From Campylobacterales bacterium (lineage in GTDB: Bacteria > Campylobacterota > Campylobacteria > Campylobacterales > Sulfurospirillaceae), in the NCBI GenBank assembly GCA_024280575.1, contig JAJRPV010000031.1:1-52339 (forward strand): 52,339 bases of DNA. The letters are read 5' to 3'. The notes below the pieces were generated by a model that saw only the letters and a program-made list of their open reading frames with translations, searched no databases and was not told the origin of the DNA. A program made the translations under genes and the position numbers. Every line of letters begins with the position of its first letter. Within the stretch, counting starts at the first letter, position 1. Positions 35,387 to 43,646 of the stretch are shown here, in pieces.

Positions 35387-36073
35387 ATGATGATTATTTA
35401 CGGAAAACAATTATTTTTATATATTTTAGAGAAATATCCACAAAAGTTAATAAAAGTACAATTATCTAAAAAGTGCGAACAAAAACTTTTTAATAAAATA
35501 AAACGCATTTGTGACGATGTGACTTTAGTGGACAACAAAAAAGCACAAGCTCTCAGTCGAGGTGGTAATCACCAAGGATTTATCGCAGAGATTTCTGATT
35601 TAGATTTTGTAGAGTTTGCTAGTGTCAAGAATTCTAATTTCTTATTGATACTCCAAGGAATTACAGATGTTGGGAATATCGGAGCGATAGTCAGAAGTGC
35701 TTATGCTTTTGGAGTAGATGCAATTATTATCAGTGGAATTAAAAGTATAAATTTAGAGGCAATCATCAGGACAAGCAGCGGTGCGGTTTTTGATATGCCT
35801 ATTGCTATTGAACCAAATACATTTGACTTAATAAATGAGTTAAAGCAAATAGAGTTTATGCTTTATGGTGCCGATATGAATGGCAAAAATATAAAAGATA
35901 TAAAATTTCACTCAAAAATCGCATTGATGATGGGAAGTGAAAGCGATGGAATACCAAATAAGATAAAACAAAAACTAGATGAAATAGTTTCCATCAAAAT
36001 GGCGAGAGAATTTGACTCTTTAAATGTAAGTGCCGCCACGGCAGTACTTTGTGATAGGATTTTTAATGGATGA
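35387..36073 (+). CDS. rlmB: TrmH-family rRNA 2'-O-methyltransferase (RlmB-like)
   Basis: SPOUT methyltransferase of 228 residues. A short N-terminal RNA-binding domain leads to the SpoU core: LQGITDVGNIGAIVRSAYAF, then ALMMGSESDGIPNKIKQKLD and IKMAREFDSLNVSAATAVL, the three conserved motifs. It most likely methylates G2251 of 23S rRNA. Two ATGs in series (35387, 35390) follow TATAAT at 35379-35384 with no Shine-Dalgarno sequence, so a leaderless start at the second ATG is possible. The 3' end overlaps the next gene by 8 nt. Confidence 0.85.
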   Translation: MMIIYGKQLFLYILEKYPQKLIKVQLSKKCEQKLFNKIKRICDDVTLVDNKKAQALSRGGNHQGFIAEISDLDFVEFASVKNSNFLLILQGITDVGNIGAIVRSAYAFGVDAIIISGIKSINLEAIIRTSSGAVFDMPIAIEPNTFDLINELKQIEFMLYGADMNGKNIKDIKFHSKIALMMGSESDGIPNKIKQKLDEIVSIKMAREFDSLNVSAATAVLCDRIFNG

Positions 36074-36998
36074 TATCAAGAAACTTGAAGAGATAGGGCT
36101 AAAAGAGATTTCAGAAAAAACTCATATAGATAAGCGACACTTGGAGTATATAGTAAATTCAGAGTTTGATAAACTTAATAGATCAAATGCGGTAGGATTT
36201 ATCAAAATAATATCAAGAGAGTACGATTTAAATTTTAATGATTGGTTAGAAGAAGCTGAGAAATATTGGAGAGACAATAGAGATTATAACTTGACTCCAA
36301 AGATTTTTGTAGCAGATGAGCCAAAGAAATATTCAAAACCTATGCTATATATTATTTTTCTAGTTATTCTTGCCGCTATACTATATGGTGCATATATGTT
36401 TTTGAATAAAAAATTAGATTTTTTTGAGAACCCATTAATCAAAAATGATACGAATTACACTTATGAAAATACACCGGTAGTAAATAAGGCAAAAGAGGCT
36501 TTGGCAGAAAATAATATATCACTAGCCGAAGAAAATACAACATCAGGTATTGCTATTGCAGAAGAAAACCAAAGTATTGCTGAAGAAAATCAGAGTATTG
36601 TTAAAAGCAAAATAGAGAGTAATAGTACAAAAAATGTAAATAATATAGTTTTGCCCAAAGAAGAAAATAAAATTTCAACTAAAGATAAAAACATAACAAA
36701 AACCACTATCTCTAAAAAAACTACTGCTTTTATATATCCTAATAGCAAATTATGGGTAGGCATCATCTATCTCGATAACAATAAGAGAAAATCATTTTTA
36801 GGTAAAGAAAAGCTTAAGCTAGATACATCAAGAGACCAACTTATCACAACGGGACATGGATATTTTAATATGGAGTTTAATGGTGTTGTGAAAAAATTTA
36901 AATCCCAAAATCCTATGAAGTTGCTTATCAAAGATGGCAATATATCTGTTATTTCCAATAAACAATATAAAGAGTTAAATAAAGGATCACTTTGGTAA
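36066..36998 (+). CDS. RodZ-like membrane protein with N-terminal helix-turn-helix
   Basis: A 310-residue protein built like RodZ. A cytoplasmic helix-turn-helix-type domain occupies residues 1-75 (LKEISEKTHIDKRHLEYIVN), followed by one transmembrane helix (about 97-115). A low-complexity Asn/Glu/Ser-rich linker contains a repeated IAEENQS unit (residues 150-190). A C-terminal beta-rich periplasmic domain closes the protein (KLWVGIIYLDNNKRKSF). Such proteins bind the MreB cytoskeleton or peptidoglycan machinery, though this one is not close enough to name with certainty. The ATG at 36066 lies within the end of rlmB, after AGGATTTT. Confidence 0.65.
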   Translation: MDDIKKLEEIGLKEISEKTHIDKRHLEYIVNSEFDKLNRSNAVGFIKIISREYDLNFNDWLEEAEKYWRDNRDYNLTPKIFVADEPKKYSKPMLYIIFLVILAAILYGAYMFLNKKLDFFENPLIKNDTNYTYENTPVVNKAKEALAENNISLAEENTTSGIAIAEENQSIAEENQSIVKSKIESNSTKNVNNIVLPKEENKISTKDKNITKTTISKKTTAFIYPNSKLWVGIIYLDNNKRKSFLGKEKLKLDTSRDQLITTGHGYFNMEFNGVVKKFKSQNPMKLLIKDGNISVISNKQYKELNKGSLW

Positions 36999-37828
36999 GG
37001 GTCTTTATAGCAATTTTTGTATTACATGTGAGTCTATTTGCAAATTTGCAAGATAAGATAGAAAATTTTATTTCGCAAAATAATTATTCGAAACAAGAAA
37101 ATTTAATAAATGTTCTTTTTAGAAATAGTAATAGTTTTTATAAAAAAAGTGATGGCAGTATTGATAGTTTAAAAGTTTTAAAAGTTTTAGAAGATAATGG
37201 TTTGTTGGAGCTTTTTTATAAAACCCCCATATCTTTAAAAGTTAAATTTATAACACGAAAAAATCCATTGATTTTTATGAAAGTTATCAAAGAGTCCCTG
37301 GAAACTATAGGATATAATTATTTTTTAACAACTAGAGCCACTAAAAATAATGATAAATTTATCTGGATTATAAATCTAAAAACAAAGCATTTGATAAATC
37401 CTGTTTTATTTTCTGAAGAATTACAAAAAAGAGGCTGCGAGATTGAAGATATTAAGAAAGAAGATGAAAACTTATGGGTATATCAGATAAATTCTGATAA
37501 TGCGAAATTAAATGCAAAAAATATTGATTTAGATAGAACCGTTAAGCTTCTTAAGCCGATTGAGCCTTATCTTATATATACAAATTCGGCAACAAGTATC
37601 AAAATTAAAACCAGCTTTAGTGACCATTGGTATCCATTTATTGTATTTTTAGATGATGCTCTACATGTAATATCTCAAACAAAAATAAACGAAAGAAAAT
37701 ACAGCGTAAAGCTAGAAATTCCACCAAATTGCACTTATATAAGAATCGGAGATATGTACACACTAGACAATATAAAACATGGATTATCAATATACTTAAA
37801 GAGTTCAAATCAAGATGATATAAAATAG
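36992..37828 (+). CDS. periplasmic protein of unknown function
   Basis: A 278-residue protein with an N-terminal signal peptide (VRVFIAIFVLHVSLFA). The rest is a mix of helical (residues 20-95) and strand-rich sequence, with a repeat-like SQ/STANT-type domain not visible to me. The start is TTG at 36992, with AAAGGA six bases ahead, overlapping the RodZ-like gene's stop by 7 nt; tight linkage suggests a role in the envelope with that protein. Its last codons are followed directly by the tandem cassettes. Confidence 0.6.
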   Translation: MVRVFIAIFVLHVSLFANLQDKIENFISQNNYSKQENLINVLFRNSNSFYKKSDGSIDSLKVLKVLEDNGLLELFYKTPISLKVKFITRKNPLIFMKVIKESLETIGYNYFLTTRATKNNDKFIWIINLKTKHLINPVLFSEELQKRGCEIEDIKKEDENLWVYQINSDNAKLNAKNIDLDRTVKLLKPIEPYLIYTNSATSIKIKTSFSDHWYPFIVFLDDALHVISQTKINERKYSVKLEIPPNCTYIRIGDMYTLDNIKHGLSIYLKSSNQDDIK

Positions 37829-37829
37829 T

Positions 37830-37972
37830 AAATTCTTGGCGATAGCCAAAGCTTTAGTCACGAGGAATTTAAGAGGAGCTTTGCTCCAAATCAAGATAAA
37901 TTCTTGGCGATAGCCAAAGCTTTAGTCACGAGGAATTTAAGAGGAGCTTTGCTCCTATTAAAGGGGATAAAA
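37830..37972 (+). repeat. tandem hairpin cassettes upstream of the aminotransferase gene (copies C1, C2)
   Basis: Two units with 68-bp period (start of TTCTTGGCG at 37833 and 37901). Each has hairpin I TTGGC-GATA-GCCAA and core GCTTTAGTCACGAGGAATTT. In C2 hairpin II is AGGAGC-TTT-GCTCCT, extended across one mismatch by TTTAA/TTAAA, then AAAGGGGATAAAA before the ATG at 37973. C1 loses the distal arm after GCTCC. CAAATCAAGAT precedes each unit (37806-37816 and 37887-37897), the first time inside the end of the upstream gene. Confidence 0.9.
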
Positions 37973-39184
37973 ATGTTCGATGAGATTAGATTTAATACGA
38001 TTGAGAGATTGCCAAATTATGTATTTGCAGAGATAAATGAGATAAAATTAAATGCTAGAAGAGCAGGCGAGGATATTATAGATTTTTCTATGGGCAACCC
38101 TGATGGCAGAACACCCCAGCATATAATTGATAAATTGATAGAGTCGGTAAATAAAGATAAAACTCACGGATACAGCGTTAGTAAGGGAATATACAAATTA
38201 AGATTGGCAGTTTGTAATTGGTATAAAAGAAGATATGGCGTAGATTTGGATCCAAATAGTGAGGCAGTGGCAACACTTGGTAGCAAAGAGGGCTATGTTC
38301 ACTTAGTGCAGGCCATAACAAATCCTGGAGATGTGGCAGTCGTGCCAGATCCCGCATATCCAATACATTCACATGCTTTTTTGATAGCAGGTGGAAATAT
38401 AGTTAAAATGGGCTTGGATTTTAATGATGAGTTTGAACTAGATGAGGATAAATTCTTTTTTAGATTAAAAAAAGCTTTCAGAGATTCTGTTCCGAAACCA
38501 AAATTCGTAGTAGTTAATTTTCCACACAATCCAACAACGGTAACAGTAAATAAATCATTTTATGAAAAGTTGGTGGCATATGCAAAAAAAGAAAGATTTT
38601 ATATCATAAGTGACATAGCTTATGCTGATATAACTTATGATGGATATAAAACTCCTTCTATATTTGAAGTGGAGGGTGCCAAAGATGTTGCAGTTGAGAG
38701 CTCAACTCTTTCTAAAAGTTATAATATGGCGGGCTGGAGAGTTGGTTTTATAGTTGGAAATCCAAAACTAGTAGGAGCTTTGCAAAAGATCAAATCCTGG
38801 TTTGATTATGGTATGTTTACTCCAATCCAAGTTGCATCAACAATAGCACTTGATGGTCCACAAGAATGTGTGGGTGAGATAATAGAAAATTATAAAAAAA
38901 GAAGAGATGTTTTGGTTGAAAGTTTTCAAAATGCAGGTTGGAGTATGGGAAAACCGAAGTCAACTATGTTTATTTGGGCAAAAATTCCTGAAGTTGCAGC
39001 ACATTTGGGAAGTATGGAATTTTCAAAACAACTTCTAAGGGAAGCAAAAATTGCAGTAAGCCCGGGAGTTGGTTTTGGTGAGCACGGAGATGATTATGTA
39101 AGAATTGCTCTAATAGAAAATGAAAACAGAATCAGACAAGCAGCAAGAAATGTAAAAAAATATTTAAAGAGTTTAGAAAAATGA
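37973..39184 (+). CDS. PLP-dependent class I aminotransferase (AlaA/DapL-like)
   Basis: A 403-residue fold-type I aminotransferase. The cofactor Lys is Lys248 in STLSKSYNMAGWRVGF; other landmarks are FSMGNPDGRTP, PDPAYPIHSH and FPHNPTTVTV. The family includes LL-diaminopimelate and alanine/valine-pyruvate aminotransferases, and neighbouring hom and dapB point to aspartate-family amino acids, so the substrate is inferred only. The start is ATG 37973, right after AAAGGGG of the cassette; the frame stays open upstream through the repeat, giving an N-terminal extension that I reject. The end overlaps hom as ATGA. Confidence 0.88.
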   Translation: MFDEIRFNTIERLPNYVFAEINEIKLNARRAGEDIIDFSMGNPDGRTPQHIIDKLIESVNKDKTHGYSVSKGIYKLRLAVCNWYKRRYGVDLDPNSEAVATLGSKEGYVHLVQAITNPGDVAVVPDPAYPIHSHAFLIAGGNIVKMGLDFNDEFELDEDKFFFRLKKAFRDSVPKPKFVVVNFPHNPTTVTVNKSFYEKLVAYAKKERFYIISDIAYADITYDGYKTPSIFEVEGAKDVAVESSTLSKSYNMAGWRVGFIVGNPKLVGALQKIKSWFDYGMFTPIQVASTIALDGPQECVGEIIENYKKRRDVLVESFQNAGWSMGKPKSTMFIWAKIPEVAAHLGSMEFSKQLLREAKIAVSPGVGFGEHGDDYVRIALIENENRIRQAARNVKKYLKSLEK

Positions 39185-40449
39185 TAAAAGTTGGAATTAT
39201 AGGTGTTGGAACAGTAGGAAGTAGTGTTGTAAAAATTTTACAAAAAAACAAAGATATAATAACAGCGAGGGCTGGTAAAGAAATAATGCCTGTTCTTGGA
39301 GTTGTGCAAAATTTAGATAAAGACAGAGGTTTAAATATCCCTTTAAGCTCTAATGTTGATGATATTTTAAATGATAATACTATTGATATAGTGGTGGAAT
39401 TAATGGGTGGAGTTGATGATGCTTTTAGAGTTGTAAAAAAAGCCCTGCTAAAAGGAAAAGCTGTAGTCACGGCAAACAAAGCGATGCTGGCATATCATAG
39501 ATACGAGTTGCAAAAGAGTGCAAACAAACATGCCATAGGTTTTGAGGCGAGTGTTGCAGGGGGAATTCCTATCATAAAAGCATTAAGAGAAGGCTTGAGT
39601 GCAAATCATATCGAATCAATCAAGGGAATTATGAACGGAACTTGTAATTATATGCTTACCAAAATGATGAGTGATGGTGTAGAGTTTGATGCTATTTTAG
39701 ATGAGGCTCAAAAGTTGGGTTATGCTGAAGCAGATCCTTCGTTTGATATTGGTGGATTTGATGCAGCTCATAAACTTTTAATTTTGGCAAGTATTGCTTA
39801 TGGAATTGATGCAAAACCAGAAGATATTCTCATAGAGGGAATAGAAAAAATAAACAGCGAAGATGTATTTTTTGCAAATGAGTTTGGTTACAATATTAAG
39901 TTATTGACTATTGCCAAAAAAAGTGGTGATAGTGTCGAATTGAGAGTTCACCCGGCATTAATAAACAAAAAAGAGATGTTGGCAAAAGTGGATGGAGTGA
40001 TGAATGGCGTGAGTGTTGTTGGGGATTGTGTCGGGGAAACTATGTATTATGGCCCCGGAGCAGGTGGAGATGCAACAGCAAGTTCAGTTGTAGCGGATCT
40101 TATTGATATTGTAAGAAATGGAAATAATTCACCGATGCTGGGTTTCAAAAAAATCCTAGAAAATGATGTTTTGAAACTAAAGAATAGAGATGAAATTTTT
40201 ACAAAATATTATATTAGATTGGAAGTGGAAGATAGGATTGGAGTATTATCAAAAATTTCAAATATATTGGGAGATGAAAATATTTCAATAAATAGTTTTT
40301 TACAAAAACAAAGTATCGATAAAAAATTTGCCACACTTCTTTTTTCAACTCATCAATGTTTTGAAAAAGATATTCAAAATGCCATTGCAAAGATAAAAGA
40401 GTGTGATTTTATAAAGCAAAATCCAGCGATGATTAGGATAGAAGAGTAA
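39181..40449 (+). CDS. hom: homoserine dehydrogenase
   Basis: Reduces aspartate semialdehyde to homoserine for threonine and methionine synthesis, 422 residues. An NAD(P)-binding Rossmann motif GIIGVGTVGSSVV lies at residues 5-17. The catalytic domain follows (MNGTCNYMLTKM, AEADPSFDIGGFDAAHK with the conserved Lys/Asp, YYGPGAGGDATASSVVADL). A C-terminal ACT domain from about residue 350 (YIRLEVEDRIGVLSKISNIL) suggests feedback control by threonine. It overlaps the aminotransferase by 4 nt. Confidence 0.96.
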   Translation: MIKVGIIGVGTVGSSVVKILQKNKDIITARAGKEIMPVLGVVQNLDKDRGLNIPLSSNVDDILNDNTIDIVVELMGGVDDAFRVVKKALLKGKAVVTANKAMLAYHRYELQKSANKHAIGFEASVAGGIPIIKALREGLSANHIESIKGIMNGTCNYMLTKMMSDGVEFDAILDEAQKLGYAEADPSFDIGGFDAAHKLLILASIAYGIDAKPEDILIEGIEKINSEDVFFANEFGYNIKLLTIAKKSGDSVELRVHPALINKKEMLAKVDGVMNGVSVVGDCVGETMYYGPGAGGDATASSVVADLIDIVRNGNNSPMLGFKKILENDVLKLKNRDEIFTKYYIRLEVEDRIGVLSKISNILGDENISINSFLQKQSIDKKFATLLFSTHQCFEKDIQNAIAKIKECDFIKQNPAMIRIEE

Positions 40450-40451
40450 AA

Positions 40452-40778
40452 TTGAGTCAGAAAATAGGCTTTAAAGCAGAAGACAAGGTAGAAAAATATC
40501 TGCTTAAAAATGGTTATAAAATTATAAAAAGAAACTTCCATTCGAAGTTTGGAGAAATAGATATAATAGCAAAAAAAGCTGGAGTTTTTAGTTTTTTTGA
40601 AGTTAAATTTTCTAAAAAATATGATCCTATTTGTAGAATTACGCCAGCCAAAATAGGAAAAATAATAAAAACTATTGATTATTTTTTTATGATGAACAAT
40701 AGTGATGATGAGTACCAAATATGCGCTGCTTTAGTAACGCCAAAAGGCATAGAAATTATCGATAATATTAGTTATTGA
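40452..40778 (+). CDS. YraN/UPF0102 family endonuclease-like protein
   Basis: A 108-residue protein of the UPF0102 family, with the restriction-endonuclease-like core GFKAEDKVEKYLLKNGYKII, NFHSKFGEIDIIAKK and FFEVKFSKK; the Glu/Asp and ExK residues are those of the nuclease fold. The biological role is not established. The start is TTG at 40452, 2 bp after hom, with no better start nearby. The same neighbour order is found in Campylobacter, where the gene also precedes trxA. Confidence 0.85.
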   Translation: MSQKIGFKAEDKVEKYLLKNGYKIIKRNFHSKFGEIDIIAKKAGVFSFFEVKFSKKYDPICRITPAKIGKIIKTIDYFFMMNNSDDEYQICAALVTPKGIEIIDNISY

Positions 40779-40823
40779 CGCAACTAAATATCTTATCTAT
40801 GGAAACTTTAAAGATAGTATTTG

Positions 40824-40855
40824 TATAATACAGCCTTTAATAAAAGATACAGGAG
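40824..40855 (+). promoter_or_regulatory. promoter -10 and RBS of trxA
   Basis: TATAAT at 40824-40829 is followed by the strong ribosome-binding site AGGAG at 40851-40855, 6 bases before the trxA ATG. This gives trxA its own transcript, separate from the hom operon. Confidence 0.55.
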
Positions 40856-40861
40856 AAAATA

Positions 40862-41179
40862 ATGGGAAAATACATAGAATTAAATGCATCAAATTTTGAT
40901 AGCACAGTAAGTGAAGGTGTAACTTTAGTTGATTTTTGGGCTCCATGGTGCGGACCTTGCAGAATGATAGCTCCAGTTATAGAAGAGTTGGCTGAAGACT
41001 TTGACGGCAAAGCAAAAATTTGTAAAGTAAATACAGATGAAGAGCAAGATATAGCAGTAAAATATGGTGTTAGATCAATACCAACAATCTTATTTTTCAA
41101 AAATGGCGAATTAGTTGACCAAATGATTGGTGCATCTTCAAAACAAATCTTAACTGATAAGATTGAATCATATCTTTAG
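40862..41179 (+). CDS. trxA: thioredoxin
   Basis: A 105-residue classical thioredoxin. The active site WCGPC has redox cysteines Cys30 and Cys33, and the cis-proline loop is RSIPTILFFKNG. No extra domain and no signal peptide, so it acts in the cytoplasm. It is paired with trxB downstream, separated by two cassette elements and a small membrane-protein gene, so reductase and substrate are encoded within 2 kb. Confidence 0.97.
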   Translation: MGKYIELNASNFDSTVSEGVTLVDFWAPWCGPCRMIAPVIEELAEDFDGKAKICKVNTDEEQDIAVKYGVRSIPTILFFKNGELVDQMIGASSKQILTDKIESYL

Positions 41180-41228
41180 GAATATGATTTTTGAAAACAT
41201 ATAAAAATATCATCTCTCATATAATAAT

Positions 41229-41350
41229 ATGAAATTTATTCTCGCCAAAGGCGTAGCTTTAGTCGCGAGGAATTTGGTAGGAGCTTTCAAGGAAGCATCG
41301 CTGACGCGACCGCATTTGCTTGCTTTGCTCCTACCAAAGGGGAAATTAAT
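41229..41350 (+). repeat. hairpin cassette upstream of a membrane-protein gene (copy D, with nested insertion)
   Basis: ATGAAATTTATT, hairpin I CGCC-AAA-GGCG, core GCTTTAGTCGCGAGGAATTT, hairpin II with 12-bp arms TTTGGTAGGAGC and GCTCCTACCAAA, then GGGGAAATTAAT before the ATG at 41351. The loop of hairpin II carries an extra 39-42 bases. The insert contains TCGC-TGAC-GCGA, which is hairpin I (GCGTCAGC in copies A and F) in reverse orientation, so it looks like a nested, inverted partial copy. Confidence 0.88.
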
Positions 41351-41354
41351 ATGA
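41229..41354 (+). CDS. 41-codon cassette ORF upstream of the membrane-protein gene
   Basis: ATG at 41229 with TGA at 41352-41354 overlapping the next ATG as ATGA. The frame through the core gives ALVARNLVGAF, the same frame as the nfo copies; the nested insertion keeps the frame. TATAAT (41220-41225) lies just upstream with no Shine-Dalgarno sequence. Translation is unproven. Confidence 0.4.
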   Translation: MKFILAKGVALVARNLVGAFKEASLTRPHLLALLLPKGKLI

Positions 41355-41797
41355 AAAGGGGGAGAAAACTCTTCTCCCTTAATTACCTCTTCGCTTCCTT
41401 TTTTGGTGCTTTAATGATTGCTGGTGCTTTTGCATACTTTAATTATCGTTTTTCTGAATATAAATTTATAGATTTTAGCAGATGGATTTATTATCAGAAG
41501 AGTGATATATTTGTTCCAAATTCTGATAAATATACTGTTGTGATATATAGTTCAAACATGCAAAATATTGATAAAATTTTAAAAAAAGTTAATAAAAGAA
41601 ATCCTATAATAGCAGTAGATTTATATCAAAAAAAAAGAGGCAAGACAAATAGTATTATATATATTACTTCCGGAATGAACACACTTTTAAAGCTAATACA
41701 AAGATTTAATATATATGAAGTGCCAAGTGCCTTTAGAATAAAAAAGTTTAAGAAGTTGCTTTATAAACAAGATAGCATGATAGAAGTGATAAAGTAG
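41351..41797 (+). CDS. single-pass membrane protein of unknown function
   Basis: A 148-residue protein with a basic N-terminus (MKRGRKLFS), one transmembrane helix at about residues 12-31, and a mixed alpha/beta domain outside it (YTVVIYSSNMQNIDKILKKV, NPIIAVDLYQ). The alternating strand-helix order is weakly reminiscent of a thioredoxin-like fold but there is no cysteine, so no redox role can be claimed. It lies between trxA and trxB and uses a ribosome-binding site provided by the cassette. Confidence 0.55.
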   Translation: MKRGRKLFSLNYLFASFFGALMIAGAFAYFNYRFSEYKFIDFSRWIYYQKSDIFVPNSDKYTVVIYSSNMQNIDKILKKVNKRNPIIAVDLYQKKRGKTNSIIYITSGMNTLLKLIQRFNIYEVPSAFRIKKFKKLLYKQDSMIEVIK

Positions 41798-41807
41798 AAA
41801 TTTAGTT

Positions 41808-41929
41808 TTCTCGGTGACAGCCGTAGCTTTAGTAAATAAAAATAAAAATAAAAAGTTCTTCTCGCCAATGGCGTAGCTTTAGTGAGAGGAATTTTAAAGA
41901 GGCTTTGCCTCTTTAAAAGGAGAAATAAA
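41808..41929 (+). repeat. hairpin cassettes upstream of trxB (copy E, preceded by a truncated copy)
   Basis: Full unit from about 41855: hairpin I CGCC-AAT-GGCG, core variant GCTTTAGTGAGAGGAATTT (one base short), hairpin II with perfect 12-bp arms TTTTAAAGAGGC and GCCTCTTTAAAA around TTT, then AGGAGAAATAAA before the trxB ATG. A truncated copy at 41808-41833 keeps only CGG-TGACAG-CCG and GTAGCTTTAGT, then dissolves into AAATAAAAATAAAAA. Confidence 0.85.
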
Positions 41930-42862
41930 ATGTTAGATTTAGCGATTATTGGTGGTGGTCCGGCCGGACTTACTGCCGGATTGTATGCTACAAGAGGCGG
42001 ATTAAAAGAAGTTGTGATGTTTGAAAAAGGGATGCCCGGAGGTCAGATTACAAGCAGTAGTGAGATAGAAAATTATCCTGGAATTACTGAAGTTATGACT
42101 GGTATGGATTTGATGGAAAAATGGCCAGAACAAGCTATGAGATTTGGCATGAACCACAGAATGGATGAAGTAGATCGTGTGTCAAAAGACGAGAATGGTA
42201 TTTTTAAGATTTTACTTCTAGGTGGTGAAGTAGTGGATGCTCGGAGTGTTATTGTTTACACAGGAAGCACTCCTAGAAGATCAGGAGTAAAAGGCGAAAG
42301 TCTTTTCTTCGGAAGAGGCGTCAGTACCTGTGCAACTTGCGATGGTTTCTTCTATAAAAACCAAGAGGTAGCAGTTTTGGGTGGAGGAGATACAGCTCTT
42401 GAAGAAGCTTTGTATTTAGCAAATATCTGTTCAAAAGTTTATCTAATACATAGAAGAGATGAATTTCGTGCAAGTCCGATTACTGTTGAAAAAATAAAAA
42501 AGAATCAAAAAATAGAGCTTGTACTAAACTCTGTAGTAGATGAGATAGTCGGAGATGATAGCGGAGTAAATGGTGTGTATGTTTCCGATAAACATGGAAA
42601 TAAGAGAGATTTAAGAGTATCTGGTATCTTTATTTTTGTAGGCATGAATGTAAACAATGCAATTCTTGTGCAAGAAGACGGAAAGCCAATATGTGATTTA
42701 AACGAAAATGGCAATGTAATAGTAAATTTAAAAATGCATACTTCAGTAAAAGGCTTGTTTGCTGCAGGAGATTTAAGAATAGATGCTTCAAAACAAGTGG
42801 TATGCGCTGCGGGAGATGGAGCAACTGCCGGTATTCAAGCTTTGGAATATGTAAATGATTAA
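41930..42862 (+). CDS. trxB: thioredoxin reductase
   Basis: NADPH-dependent flavoenzyme regenerating reduced thioredoxin, 310 residues. The FAD-binding site [17 protein letters not shown] is N-terminal, the redox-active CATCDG carries Cys134 and Cys137, the NADPH site is [16 protein letters not shown], and the C-terminal FAD site is GLFAAGDLR. The start is ATG 41930, after AGGAGAAATAAA; a GTG at 41882 in the cassette would add sixteen residues and is rejected. The dapB ATG lies 10 bp after its stop. Confidence 0.97.
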   Translation: MLDLAIIGGGPAGLTAGLYATRGGLKEVVMFEKGMPGGQITSSSEIENYPGITEVMTGMDLMEKWPEQAMRFGMNHRMDEVDRVSKDENGIFKILLLGGEVVDARSVIVYTGSTPRRSGVKGESLFFGRGVSTCATCDGFFYKNQEVAVLGGGDTALEEALYLANICSKVYLIHRRDEFRASPITVEKIKKNQKIELVLNSVVDEIVGDDSGVNGVYVSDKHGNKRDLRVSGIFIFVGMNVNNAILVQEDGKPICDLNENGNVIVNLKMHTSVKGLFAAGDLRIDASKQVVCAAGDGATAGIQALEYVND

Positions 42863-42872
42863 GGATAATAAA

Positions 42873-43637
42873 ATGAAAATTGGAATCCACGGCTCAACAG
42901 GAAGAGTCGGACATTTGTTGATTGAAAATATGAAAAATGACACAGAGATTAGGCCATATGCCCTTTATGCCATAGAAGAGTTTAGTTTTCCGATTCCAAA
43001 GGATTCTCTTGTTACTGAATCTTATGAAGAATTATTTAAAAATAGTGATATTGTTATAGATTTTACAATTGCTTTTGCTACAGAAACACTTTTGGAAGCT
43101 GCACTAGAAAACCCGACACCATTAGTGATAGGCACAACAGGACTTAGCGCACATCAGAGAAATTTATTAGATGAAGCCTCTGGGCTAATGCCTATTTTAT
43201 ACTCAACAAATATGTCTCTAGGAGTTGCTGTTTTAAATAAACTTGTATCTTTGGCTTCATCAGCTTTGAAAGATTTTGATATAGAGATAGTTGAGCAACA
43301 CCACAGATATAAAAAAGATGCGCCTAGTGGAACAGCTATAACATTAGGCGAGAATGCTGCAACTGCAAGGGGTTTAAATCTTGAAAATGTGAGAGTTAGC
43401 GGTAGAAATGGTTTGATTGGAGAAAGAAGCAAAGATGAAATCGCAATAATGGCACTTCGCGGTGGAGATATAGTTGGGAGACATACTGTAGGATTTTATA
43501 ATGACGGGGAGTTTATAGAGTTAAATCATACAGCAACAAGTAGAGATACATTTGCAAAAGGTGCTTTGCGTGCAGCTAAGTGGCTAGTAAATCAGAAAAA
43601 TGGTTTATATAGTATTAACGACTGTCTAGGAATTTAA
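42873..43637 (+). CDS. dapB: 4-hydroxy-tetrahydrodipicolinate reductase
   Basis: Lysine/diaminopimelate pathway enzyme, 254 residues. The NAD(P) site is [16 protein letters not shown]; the substrate region has GTTGLSAHQ, the [14 protein letters not shown] segment and [15 protein letters not shown] with the catalytic His and Lys. The start at 42873 is preceded by AAGGATAATAAA; the in-frame codons further upstream overlap trxB. It shares an operon with purF 9 bp downstream. Confidence 0.96.
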   Translation: MKIGIHGSTGRVGHLLIENMKNDTEIRPYALYAIEEFSFPIPKDSLVTESYEELFKNSDIVIDFTIAFATETLLEAALENPTPLVIGTTGLSAHQRNLLDEASGLMPILYSTNMSLGVAVLNKLVSLASSALKDFDIEIVEQHHRYKKDAPSGTAITLGENAATARGLNLENVRVSGRNGLIGERSKDEIAIMALRGGDIVGRHTVGFYNDGEFIELNHTATSRDTFAKGALRAAKWLVNQKNGLYSINDCLGI

Positions 43638-43646
43638 GGAAAAATA

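Noticed and set aside
37904-37972. TTG-initiated extension of the aminotransferase through the cassette
   Set aside because: The extension is repeat sequence; ATG 37973 has the proper spacing to AAAGGGG and the family N-terminus.
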